A DNA stretch of 64,000 bases from Gyrodactylus bullatarudis (Eukaryota; Platyhelminthes; Monogenea; Gyrodactylidea; Gyrodactylidae). Both the position numbers and the translations under genes were made by a program. Positions 9,838 through 19,268 of the stretch are shown one piece after another; within the stretch, counting starts at the first letter, position 1, and each line of letters begins with the position of its first letter. The DNA is taken from contig SSNU01000208.1 of the NCBI GenBank assembly GCA_012064415.1, positions 459,770 through 523,769 on the forward strand. Direction: 5' to 3'. The notes beneath the pieces are model-generated. The model did no database searches and had not been told where the DNA came from. It saw only the letters and a list, made by a program, of their open reading frames with translations.

Positions 9838-11958
9838 TCAATTGGGCCATGGTAGTTCTAAATTGTGTGTATAGTTCTTTTGGATACATAGATTTGGATC
9901 TTCCTTCATGATATAAAATTTCTCTCTGATTTTAAGGTCCATACTTTGATCGCTTGAATTCTTACAAATTATCTTGAAATTGCTTTCATTCGCCTCGCAA
10001 CCGCACCTAACAATGTGTTTCTTAATTGATGAACTATTCTTGCTCAGATGTTCATTGATCCTTATCCCTAACCTTCTCTGTGTTCGTCCTATATACCTAG
10101 CTCCACATGATGCCTGAAAGCAGTAAATGAGATTTGACTGTTCCGATTCGTTCAGCTTATCTTTAAGTTGAAATTTGAAGAGACTTGTGGTCTTGTATAC
10201 AACCTTCAATTGTATATCATTATAATGTTCATTTACAAGCAAATTCAATTTTCTTCTTAGTTCATAGCTGAACCCATCTCCTTTAAAGTTTAATTTTATG
10301 AAAATAGGAATAGCTCCTTCAATTTGTTCTTCTTCTGTTTGTTGAGTTGCTTCATCTTCTAAAGCTTTCTCTATGTATTTCTGAACAAATCTTTCAGGGT
10401 ATCCATTTTCTTTCAGTCTTTTTCGGATTTCATTAATCTCATTCAATACTTCTTCTTCACTGACTATTCTCTTGGTCCTTTTCACAAGTCCTATTATTAA
10501 TCCTGATTTATAACTCTTTGGACAAAAACTCGAGAAATGTAAATACTTTCCTGTGTCTGTTTTCTTCCTATGTATGGTTCTCTCTATACTCCCATCTGGT
10601 TTCCTTGTCAACTTTACATCTAAGAAACTTATCGAACCTTCTATTTCTTGTTCCTTCGTGAATTTGATGTTCGGATGTATCAAGTTCATTTCACTGAAGA
10701 ATTCGTCGGTGGAAGCTTCTTGTTTCATGACAATGAACGTATCATCTACATATCTAACATACAAATCTGTGTATCCCTCTATTAAATTTTCCATTCTATT
10801 CTTCTCCAAGTATCCTAAGAAAATATCTGCTAACAACGGACTAAGTGGAGATCCCATTGCTATCCCGTCTTTTTGGATGTACACCTGATCTTGGAATGAT
10901 AACGGTACGTTGGTGCAGCAAATTCTTAATATCTTGACTATTTCTTCTCCACTTAATTCGAAATTGTCCCTATTTTCGTTGACATATGTGCCAATGATAT
11001 TTAATGTCTCTTCTATCGGAATGTTTGGGAACAACGCATTGATATCTAGTGATATCATTTCTCTGGATCCTACCTGGTAATCTTTAACCTTTTCCACGAA
11101 TTGGAATACATCTTTCACTATATATCGATTGAAATGGCTATGAATTGGCTTCAGAATATCTAATAACCATTTTGCTAAATTGTGCTGCGGACTCGCTGAC
11201 ATATCCAAGATTGGTCTCATAGGTAGAATATCCGGAATATTTTCGCGATCTATTTTGTGTGTTTTAGGTAAGAAATAAAGTCTTGACAGCATCGAGTTCT
11301 TTCTCAAGATTTTTTCTTTTAATCTCGCATCTATTAAGCCTTTCCTATATAATTCTAATGTCGATTTTTCTATTTCTTTTTCTTCTTCTTTCATCTTATA
11401 CTCATTTCTTAATATTTCTTTTCTTTCAAATTTATCACCATCCGAAAGAAAATCCAAACCTGTTCTTATATAATCTTCTTTCTTCATAATAACTAATCCT
11501 GTTCCTTTATCTGGTCGAGCAATGATTAGTTCCCTATTATTTGTCAATTCTTTTAGTCCCTCAAAGTGTTCTCTTCTAAGTTTCTTATGTAATCTTTTCT
11601 TCTTTCTATAACTTTTGTAAATGCTCATCAACCCTATCTTAAAATCTTCTATATCTGTTCCCTCCTTCAATTTATTACTTTCTTTCAGATCATACGCTAA
11701 TTTTTCAAAGTCAGCTCTATCTTCTGTCTTTTTAGATTTCTTCGGTACACAGAAGTTTTGACCTAATGACAAGACTTCTTTTTGAACTTGCGTTAGTTCT
11801 ATGTTTGCATAATTGAAGATACCTTTTACAAAGTGATTGATCTCTTCTTCATCTATGAGCTTCTTAAGGCTTTTTAACTTTTTTTTCCTTATTTTGTGTG
11901 CCTCTTCCATTAGAAATATGCCTATCTCTTCATCCACGAGACCTGGCGAAATGTACAT
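9838..11958 (-). CDS. Penelope-like element reverse transcriptase / GIY-YIG endonuclease
   Basis: This 706-residue protein copies the element's RNA at a nicked chromosomal target. The N-terminal 140 residues are basic and probably bind nucleic acid. The reverse transcriptase spans about residues 145-455. It shows ARPDKGTG (147-154), FLPKTHK (229-235), SLDINALFPNIP (303-314, first catalytic Asp), GSPLSP (369-374) and the YVDD catalytic motif (403-406). A linker leads to a GIY-YIG nuclease at about 608-690 with IY (611-612), YIGRTQRRL (622-630) and the later glutamate in KIREKFYI. No stop or frameshift is present and the length fits a full family member. The start codon lies inside the 5' inverted repeat, giving the N-terminus MYISPGLVDE. 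The frame could be active; expression is not shown. Confidence 0.92.
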   Translation of the reverse strand: MYISPGLVDEEIGIFLMEEAHKIRKKKLKSLKKLIDEEEINHFVKGIFNYANIELTQVQKEVLSLGQNFCVPKKSKKTEDRADFEKLAYDLKESNKLKEGTDIEDFKIGLMSIYKSYRKKKRLHKKLRREHFEGLKELTNNRELIIARPDKGTGLVIMKKEDYIRTGLDFLSDGDKFERKEILRNEYKMKEEEKEIEKSTLELYRKGLIDARLKEKILRKNSMLSRLYFLPKTHKIDRENIPDILPMRPILDMSASPQHNLAKWLLDILKPIHSHFNRYIVKDVFQFVEKVKDYQVGSREMISLDINALFPNIPIEETLNIIGTYVNENRDNFELSGEEIVKILRICCTNVPLSFQDQVYIQKDGIAMGSPLSPLLADIFLGYLEKNRMENLIEGYTDLYVRYVDDTFIVMKQEASTDEFFSEMNLIHPNIKFTKEQEIEGSISFLDVKLTRKPDGSIERTIHRKKTDTGKYLHFSSFCPKSYKSGLIIGLVKRTKRIVSEEEVLNEINEIRKRLKENGYPERFVQKYIEKALEDEATQQTEEEQIEGAIPIFIKLNFKGDGFSYELRRKLNLLVNEHYNDIQLKVVYKTTSLFKFQLKDKLNESEQSNLIYCFQASCGARYIGRTQRRLGIRINEHLSKNSSSIKKHIVRCGCEANESNFKIICKNSSDQSMDLKIREKFYIMKEDPNLCIQKNYTHNLELPWPN

Positions 11959-11995
11959 ATCTCTTTGAATATAATTCTTTTTTTATAATTTTAAT
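11937..11995 (+). repeat. Inverted terminal repeat of Penelope element (5' end)
   Basis: Reverse complement of 9645-9703. Its hammerhead-like sequence (ACGAGACCUGGCGAAA on the + strand) is antisense to the element and lacks the CUG of the core, so it is not expected to cleave. The protein's first codons are encoded within it. Confidence 0.8.
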
Positions 11996-11996
11996 T

Positions 11997-12105
11997 AAAT
12001 CAGAACATGTGCTTTTCTCAATTAAAGCTTTAATTTTTGATCAAAGCATGGAACATTGTTCGGGGAAAATCGAATTTTGTGTTATCTTAATATCTATAAA
12101 TAGTA
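11997..12105. repeat. Dispersed repeat, right part, with right TSD
   Basis: Begins with the 12-bp target duplication (11997-12008). It then aligns with 20750-20840 in the zinc-finger intron, including the 'catggaacattgttcgg' and 'aaatcgaatttt' blocks. With 9456-9585 it forms the pre-insertion repeat. Confidence 0.75.
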
Positions 12106-12109
12106 TATC

Positions 12110-12780
12110 CTGAAAATATTCTGAACGTTTTTTAGAATACTTATGCTGATCAAAAATCGGCATAAATCTCTTTTGAGCTTTTGAGCTGCCCAAAATAAAG
12201 GCTCATTTCTGAGAAATTCTCGACATTTTCAATTTTATATGTATCTCGAATCTATCAAAGGCAAGAAAATTCACTGGCCTATGATTAATAAAAAACTAAA
12301 AGTATTTCTAGAAAGTAAAAGGCGGAAGGGAGTCTTATTCAGTTAAGACTATTTCTCATTACATTATTATTTTGGTATTAGAGATTATAAGAGATAAACT
12401 AAAAGTATGTAGTATGTATTTAGTTATTTAGATTTACCAGAATACAGATGGTGCTCTCTAGAGATGGATGAATATTAGTTTAGTTCTTGTATTTCCCATA
12501 TACACACACACACACACACAGTGTCTATGCCTTTAAGGTGATTCTGTTAGTTTTTCCCTTCTATTACAAAACTCAATTAAAAGAAGCTTTTAGTAAACTG
12601 CGAGTAAAGAATAGATAACAATGATCAATCTATATTCGTGAACCATTAGTAAGATTTTCTCAGTTTAGGTGAGTAAATAAACTGTCTCATAAAGACCAAA
12701 TTACTCTCTACTTTCTCAGAAGAATTTATAGAATTCTCATAGGAGAAAAATTTCTATGAACTATGAATAAAGATATTATT
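12110..12780. other. Intergenic with (CA)n microsatellite
   Basis: A (CA)n run spans about 12501-12520. No gene is visible. The sequence leads directly into a truncated Penelope copy. Confidence 0.6.
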
Positions 12781-12830
12781 TTAAAGTATTAAATTTCTCA
12801 AGTTTCTGCCCAAAAAGTTACAAAACAGGT

Positions 12831-13493
12831 TTGATCATTGGCTTAATCAAGAGCACCAAAAGAATTCTCAGGGACGAAGAATTCCTAAAAGAGATTGATG
12901 AGATAAAAGAAAGACTCAGAGAAAACGGATATCCTCAGAATTTTGTTCGCAAATACATAGAAAAGGCTTTAGAAGATGAAGCAAACAACCAAACAGATAA
13001 CCAAGAGGAACAAAATGATGCAACTATCCGGATCTATGTCAAATTATCGTTCAAAGGAGATGGCTTTAGTCATGATTTAAGAAGGAAATTGACAAAACTT
13101 GTAAATGAAAATTATAACGATATACAATTGAAGGTTGTATTTATAACCACAAGTCTATTCAAATTCCAAGATAAATTAGAATTGTCTGAGCAATCAAATC
13201 TCATCTACATCTTTCAGGTTACATGTGATGCCAAATACATAGGAAGAACCCAAAGACGTCTAGCTATTAGGATAAAAGAACACCTCAACAGAAAGAGTTT
13301 CTCAATAAAAAAGCACCTAGAGCAATGTGGTTGTCAAGCAAGTGAAGAAAATTTCAAAATTTTATTCAAATGTCCCAACGATAAACTTATAGACCTCAAA
13401 ATCCGAGAGAAGTTTCTAATCATGAATGAAGATCCTAACCTATGCATTCAGAAAAACCATTTACATGATTTGCAGTTACCTAGGCCCAATTGA
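12831..13493 (+). pseudogene. Truncated Penelope ORF: linker and GIY-YIG domain
   Basis: An open stretch of about 220 codons aligning with residues about 487-706 of the protein at 9838-11958. It keeps the GIY-YIG features: LIYIFQVTC, YIGRTQRRL, and the KIREKFLIM helix with the catalytic glutamate. The family ending LQLPRPN precedes the stop. There is no initiator ATG at the start of homology and no RT domain, so this is a retroelement relic. The frame is nonetheless uninterrupted, which suggests it is not old. Confidence 0.85.
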
Positions 13494-13645
13494 TTTTAAA
13501 TTTTTTCTTTTCTACATCCATTAATAGGGAGTTTTTTTGGTTTTTCATCAATTGGAAGTGTTTCAAGAATTTTACAATTTCATTAACATAAATTTCATTG
13601 AACTAATATTTATAATCATTTAACTGAACCAAGATTAGAGATTGA

Positions 13646-13690
13646 TAAGACCTGGCGAAATATATATTTCTCTAAATTAAAAAATTCTTT
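13646..13690 (+). ncRNA. Degenerate hammerhead motif at 3' end of truncated Penelope
   Basis: The + strand holds UUGAUAA where CUGAUGA is expected, followed by GACCUGGC and GAAA and then UAUAUAU. The helix II and GAAA blocks match the copy at 9664-9718, but two core bases are changed. It is probably inactive. Confidence 0.5.
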
Positions 13691-13699
13691 TTATACTGA

Positions 13700-15280
13700 C
13701 GATGATGAAAAGTATTAAAGGTATTCTCTTTGAAAATGTAAATGAGTTGAATGAAAAATATTCATTCACAATTTTCAATAAAATAGTTAAAGTAAATGAA
13801 AATAATACAATTATTTCGTTCAAGGAGCTCATGTCATTTATCCCACAAGTTCGTCTTATTTAATAATTATAATTATTAATTATTAATTATGGATTGGTCA
13901 TAGTATACACGAGAAATAATAAAACCCTTGATTTAACCTTCAAGGTCCCACTGAGTTATCATTAGCTACTCATTAATATTCATTCAAGCCATAGAAAATA
14001 CGTTTTTACGATATAGGAAATCTATATTTATCTAAGCCCTATCATTCGTCTGCATACGTGCCATTCCAGTTTTAAGAAAGTTTATTGTATTCTGAAAACC
14101 TAAATAGCCTTTATCGAGTAATCCTACAAGTCGAAAATGTAGCCTTCATTGGTTTATTAGAGAATTTTTTAAATTTATATACTACTCCCGTCACAAATCG
14201 TCATGAATAAATTGAGAATGCAAAATACAGTTTCTACTAGTTTAGTCAGAGTTGCCAGTCACGAAAACCAAATCAATTTCAGTCGTGTATTCTTTTCCTA
14301 ATTTAGTGAAAAACTGAATTTCTTAGCACGAACAACTTTAATTATAATTACACTCTGATTAGTTTGTCTTCACTACCAACCATTGATCTTGAGTAGCTCA
14401 AGGAAGTTATATTCTGAGCAAGAGCGAGAACTAGACCAAAGCACATTGACCCAATAAATGTTAAAATATGAAAATTATTCATCTACCTGACCCCATATGA
14501 TTGATTAAAACGCATGATCTATTAGAAATCATTTTCTTATAGCTCAATTTTGTTACTCCTAAAGAAATACTATAGTGTTGTTGTATTATTATTTCCTAAT
14601 ACTTTATTTTCTGTGTGTTTGTGTTCATCTTCAAAGTGAGCTTCGAGAGATAAGTCTTTCTTATTATATTATTGTTATCGCTAATCCACACACTGATTAT
14701 AAATGCGTAGCTCATACATAATATAGGGGGGGGGGAAATGCAAGAGTGGAGTCAAACGAAAAATACTCTTACTAGTATGTCTCAATGGAGTAAAAAAAGG
14801 AATTCCTCATTGATATGGGAGAGAAAAGAGCGTAATTATTTCTATTAGCACATTTTGATCGATAGACATTTTTTGATCATCCTTTCCAAGAGTCATTCGT
14901 GTATGAATTTGACACCATCAGAAACTTTTTGAAGAGAAAGCTAATTTTATAATTAATCTGATCTAGAACAATAGCTTGTTACTTTACTGTTTGAATATTT
15001 TTCAAATCTTTAAAAGTTCTTCTAGATTTATAGTCATGTATTCTCAACAAGGCTATATTGGACAATAATGGATCAATTTTGAAGAGGTTAGAATCCTTAT
15101 TCTTCTCAAAAGTTGGTTAATTCATGAGGCTCCTGAAATTGGCAATAATGATACTTTTAATGGAAATTTTGGCTGGCAGTGTTGGATTTAGCTTTTTGGC
15201 AAAAGAAGTAAGTTGAATTAAATCTAATGAAAAGTTAGATCTATTATTCTGTTCTTTTGGTTATCAACACTCAATTATTA
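13700..15280. other. Intergenic, nothing recognised
   Basis: AT-rich sequence with a palindromic AT block near 13858-13890 and a run of ten G at 14726-14735. No coding frame has family resemblance. Confidence 0.55.
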
Positions 15281-15287
15281 TAGTTAA

Positions 15288-15935
15288 TTAGGGTGGAAAA
15301 TAAATGGAATAAAATATTGAAAAATATCGCAAAAATATCTTAAAAATGGCAAATAAATCGCAATTTTATTTTTGAAAATGGAAAAATGGGGGGAATTTTT
15401 AGTCCAGTTCGTTAGCATACGAAATACAAGTTTCTTTTTTGAATTTTTAATTCTTATCATGAAAATACTTAAGTTTTGAAAAATATCTTTCAACATAAGC
15501 TGAAATCGGCTTCCAACTCAACAAAAGATTGTACTCCTTAGTACTAATATTTTCATCTTCCATTTTTACATTTTTTGATTTTTTTTTCGGTTTCGCTGGC
15601 TTTTCAAGTATCATTTTTAAAGATTCTGCACGATTTCAATTCCTTTCCTTAATTAAGTTTTATAATTCTACATTTTTTATTCAATAGTTTTTAATAGCTT
15701 TAGCTCCAACCCATTTTGTAGTGAACGGAGTTGGAGGCCTTTTCAAATCTGAGAGGAAATCTCTGCGTGATTTATTTTTAATGGTGCCTTAACAGAGCCT
15801 AGGTAAGAAATTAATAGGAGAAGATGGGAATCCGAGAGAAGGTGTAGAGAATTAATTTTTTGATATTTTTTTTAAAAAGCACAGTTGATTATGATATCAA
15901 AAATCGAAAAAATCGCAAATTTTCCACCCTCGTTA
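15288..15935 (-). mobile_element. Degraded hAT-like DNA transposon remnant
   Basis: The ends carry the inverted sequence agggtggaaaat (about 15291) and its complement attttccaccct (about 15920), resembling hAT termini. Minus-strand translation just left of centre gives AERYFSKLK, as in the C-terminal dimerisation region of hAT transposases (SSAExERxFSxLK). It is followed by frames broken by stops. No clear 8-bp target duplication is visible. It is an old relic. Confidence 0.45.
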
Positions 15936-15939
15936 TAAT

Positions 15940-16400
15940 ACTCTACTACATTCTCTAATCTGATTGGTCAAAACTGATGGGGATGAGATCATGAAAAATA
16001 TTTAAATTTTGTGTTTGAACAGCTCAACGTAGGTGTTATAGTCTTGTTCTTTTTCCAATCGATGAAAGTTACAACAAATCCAAAACTCAATGATCATTCG
16101 GAATAGTAGTTACATTTTATCTCGGCGAGGTTATCTTTAAAGTTTTCGTGTTAAACTAATTCAATAGGTTCATAACTAGCGTACCTACAGACCAGGGTTA
16201 CGATCTGATAAGAGTCATGAAGAAAAGATACTGTGGAACTAGTAGAGTTTATATTGTATTGCCCATTTTTCCGTTTTTTTTAATTTCAGGCATTCCAATG
16301 GATTTTTTCATCTCTTCGCTTAAGCTTTTTCTGAAAGAAGAAAAAAAATTATAGCTTGAGTAAGTCAAGAAGAAAACTAGTCTTCATTATAAACAAATTT
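15940..16400. other. Spacer downstream of the GPCR gene
   Basis: No gene. The GPCR 3' UTR on the minus strand probably ends near here, with an AATAAA signal on that strand at 16404-16409. Confidence 0.5.
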
Positions 16401-16403
16401 TAA

Positions 16404-16409
16404 TTTATT
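16404..16409 (-). terminator. Poly(A) signal of the GPCR gene
   Basis: AATAAA on the minus strand, about 50 nt after the stop codon of the GPCR. Confidence 0.6.
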
Positions 16410-16458
16410 TGTACTGATAAAAATTTTGTTGTTAAAAATAAATTTTTTGTTGTTTTCG

Positions 16459-18397
16459 TTATAAATTCGTTTCAGTCGGCTGACTGGTTGACTTTTGAAT
16501 ATTCTCCTTCTCGCCAGAATCCGTAATTTGGATTACTTCTGTTTTTTTCATTACATTCTCTGATGTTGTTTGTGGTGCTGATGGCTTTCCGTGACATTTG
16601 AAGGGTCCAGATTGGAATATATTCCTAAGACTCTCACGATATGTTTTACTCATAATAGCATACAAAATTGGATTTATACATGAATTTCCATAAGCAAGCA
16701 GTTGTGATATGACTTGAGCGAAATGACCAAAACTCTGGTCATTATTTCTGCAAACTTCGTATAGTAAAATCGACTGAATTGGTAACCAACTCATGCCAAA
16801 CACCATTGTTACCGTTATTACCTGAAAATTAATTATTTATTTTCAAATTCAGATAATATTTATTTTTTCTAATGCCAAGAGAGCTTCAAGAATAGTAGGA
16901 TGAAAAATCAGACGTAGACTTTCATGAATAGCCTATAGGGAAATAATAAGGTCTATTCGAAGTCATAATAAATGTAACCAGTAGTTATAATTTTTAACCT
17001 TGCTATACTCCAGTGTCAACACTATTTATGAGTGAAATACATAGAAAGATAAAGTACATGTGAGGGTACCAAATTGTCTTATGCATCTTCGAATAGACCT
17101 TATCATTTCACTATTCATGAAAGTCTACGTCTGATTTATCATTCTACTATTCCTGAAGCTCTCTTGGTTATTGACTCTAGAGCTAAAAGTATCAATAGCT
17201 AAGGGAGAGATAAAATCTTTTTGAAGTATACTATAGTATTTATCAACTTTGATGCAAGTGATGCGATATAGACAATTAGTTTAATGAGTTTGTTTTTAAT
17301 ATTTTTAAGATCAACTAAATAAAGTACATTACAGAGAGCGAGAAAAAATGGTAGGAAATCAAAGTAGTTATAGTGCTTACCATTTTTGAAATTCTTTTCT
17401 TGGAACGATTTGCTTGCATTGACGAGCGAATATTCGAGTTTGAGTTCCCTTTCAATAACTTGTAGATCATGATGCCATACAAGGTGCATATCAAGATAAT
17501 TGGAATGAAGAAGGAAAATGAGAAGAACAAGACAGCAAATGTTGTATGCTCATTCTTGTTAACGTAGCAATACTTGTTACAGGATGGCCCACCAAAATAC
17601 TTCACCATGTTGATATTCGATAAAATGACTAATATCCAAAGAACACAAATGAGGATTTTTGCTTTGCCTGGTGTTCGATGAGCTCTTGTCATCATGGGAA
17701 ATGTAACAGCTAAGAATCGATCAAGACTCATCAAGGCCAGAGTGTAAACGCTAGCATAAATCGATGTCATTGTACAGTAATGGAACAATTTACAGAGAAT
17801 CTCTCCAAATCTCCAATAACCAGAATAAATTAATAAACTTGTCAGGGGTATAGTCACAAGAATGAATAACAAATCAGCCAATGCTAGAGATATTTGAAAA
17901 ATGTGCATAACCTCTGCAGAATCCTTCGGGACCAGTTTAACTCTCAATACGAGAATGTTCCCAACTAGACCGACAATGTAAATGATTAAGGCTGCTAATC
18001 CACGAATTGAAATTAACAATTTCTCCATGGCGGTATTAAGAGAGAATGTCGGCCTGATTCTTTGACAGGTCCATTTACCGGATCCAAATTGATCCAAGCT
18101 ACATATGAAAATTGAGGAATTGATTAAATTAACTGGGTCTTTGAAAACATCACACTTTGAATTGAACCACCATGTGAACCTCTCAAGATAGCAAGTTGCC
18201 TCTAAATTATTTCTGCAACTAATATTGGCTACGGCCCCTTGGCTGAAATCTAAATTCCCATCTTGGCGACATTCCAATGGAACATCTTCCTTTGAGTCAA
18301 GATAACAATGGAACTTGGTGGGATTTCTACCAACTGTCAAATTGTCCCCATGGATGATTAGTCCAAAGAATAAGAGAATTAAAAAAATTTTGAACAT
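16459..18397 (-). CDS. Rhodopsin-family neuropeptide GPCR (galanin / allatostatin-A receptor-like)
   Basis: Two exons (18397-17381 and 16821-16459, phase 0) encode about 459 residues. MFKIFLILLFFG starts a signal peptide. The extracellular N-terminus is about 110 residues and holds seven cysteines (C31 to C111), far longer than usual in this family. Seven helices follow: TM1 with GN (about 146), TM2 with LALAD (171-175), TM3 ending DRFLAV (226-231), TM6 with SWLP and TM7 with NSCINPILY. The HFAQVISQLLAYGNSCINP stretch is closest to galanin and allatostatin-A receptors. It would signal through a G protein at the plasma membrane. An earlier in-frame TTG is not a credible start. Subtype assignment is tentative. 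Confidence 0.82.
16872..17168. repeat. Foldback repeat inside the GPCR intron
   Basis: About 16872-16966 and about 17085-17168 are inverted copies. Shared blocks are 'aagagagcttcaagaatagta' trimmed at its ends, 'cagacgtagactttcatgaa' and 'aaggtctattcgaag'. The element makes up about half of the 559-nt intron. It is probably a MITE. Confidence 0.75.
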
Positions 18398-18419
18398 TTT
18401 GATCCTGACCCTTTTCAAG

Positions 18420-19268
18420 CTTTATCGGCTAGCTAAGTGGATGCATCTTTTAATTACTCTACACTGCACCCAGGAAGAAGGATTAAATGTGGATTTTTAT
18501 CCATTAAAGGGGAAATATATTCCTCTGTATCTATAGAAGGAAACGATCGTTTTCATTGGCTGGTTATTGAATTTGGTAAGCTCAAAAAATTAGATTGGCG
18601 GAGAAAAATGATCTCGTCGTGTGAAGAAGAATTTGATGGATCATTCGCACGAATAGCTCATAGATTTAATAATTAATAATATTTCAACAGTTTTCTGGTG
18701 AAGATATTTATTTTTTTCAAATTAAATTTTGTAAATAAGAAATACGACAATGGAGCCAATATAGCCGTGAAAGTTGAACTCTTCTGTTACTGAGGTATCG
18801 AATTTTTCTTCCCATAGACATCTAGATTTCAACATTAGACCTTGATTGAGATATTTGGTTAACATGGCGTTAACAATAACCTTGTATCTTTTGTAATTCA
18901 AACGTTTAACTCGGATTTTTACAGTCTACAAACCTACAATGGGAAATTTTTCCTACCTCAACCAAATTCTTCATCATGAGAATTGGATCAGTTGTAGGAC
19001 CTTTCATGACTTCTTCGATAGAAAACTTGATTTCTTTCTCAATAGTTTCACACGATATTTTTTGGAATGGCAAAATCCTATAAGTTTTAACATTGGAAAC
19101 ATTTGTATTGATTGGAATATTATTTGGAAGCCATGAGTGAATTAATTTAGTTTTACTAAATATTTACAAGAAGAATTTACCCTATTTCTGTGTTTTTCGA
19201 TTTATTCAAGTCTGAAATCACAATATTGCTCATTTCAAAATATTAACCTGACTCTATAGTAACAATAA
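18420..19268. other. Shared upstream region of GPCR and zinc-finger genes
   Basis: The two genes diverge from here. Open frames at 18315-18676 and 18939-19136 have no family resemblance. No clear TATA box is seen for either gene. Confidence 0.5.

Larger units (their letters stand above)
9586..11996 (-). mobile_element. Apparently intact Penelope-like element with 12-bp TSD
   Basis: A 2.4-kb insertion flanked by an exact 12-bp direct repeat (9574-9585 and 11997-12008). It holds one long uninterrupted frame for reverse transcriptase plus GIY-YIG endonuclease on the minus strand. Its termini are inverted: about 9645-9703 is the reverse complement of about 11937-11995 with very few differences. 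A 58-bp tail (9586-9643) lies outside the left arm, at the element's 3' end. The 3' terminal repeat carries a hammerhead motif in sense orientation. An intact frame with a perfect TSD implies recent insertion. Confidence 0.9.
12785..13690 (+). mobile_element. 5'-truncated Penelope-like element
   Basis: Homology to the C-terminal third of the intact element begins near 12785, with residues equivalent to YLHFSSFCPKSYKSG. It runs through the GIY-YIG domain and on to a degenerate terminal repeat near 13648-13690 that contains the gacctggcgaaat block. Everything upstream (the RT core) is missing, which is typical of incomplete target-primed reverse transcription. Confidence 0.85.

Noticed and set aside
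10553..10888. Plus-strand open frame inside the Penelope element
   Set aside because: It is the antisense shadow of the RT domain; the minus frame carries all catalytic motifs.
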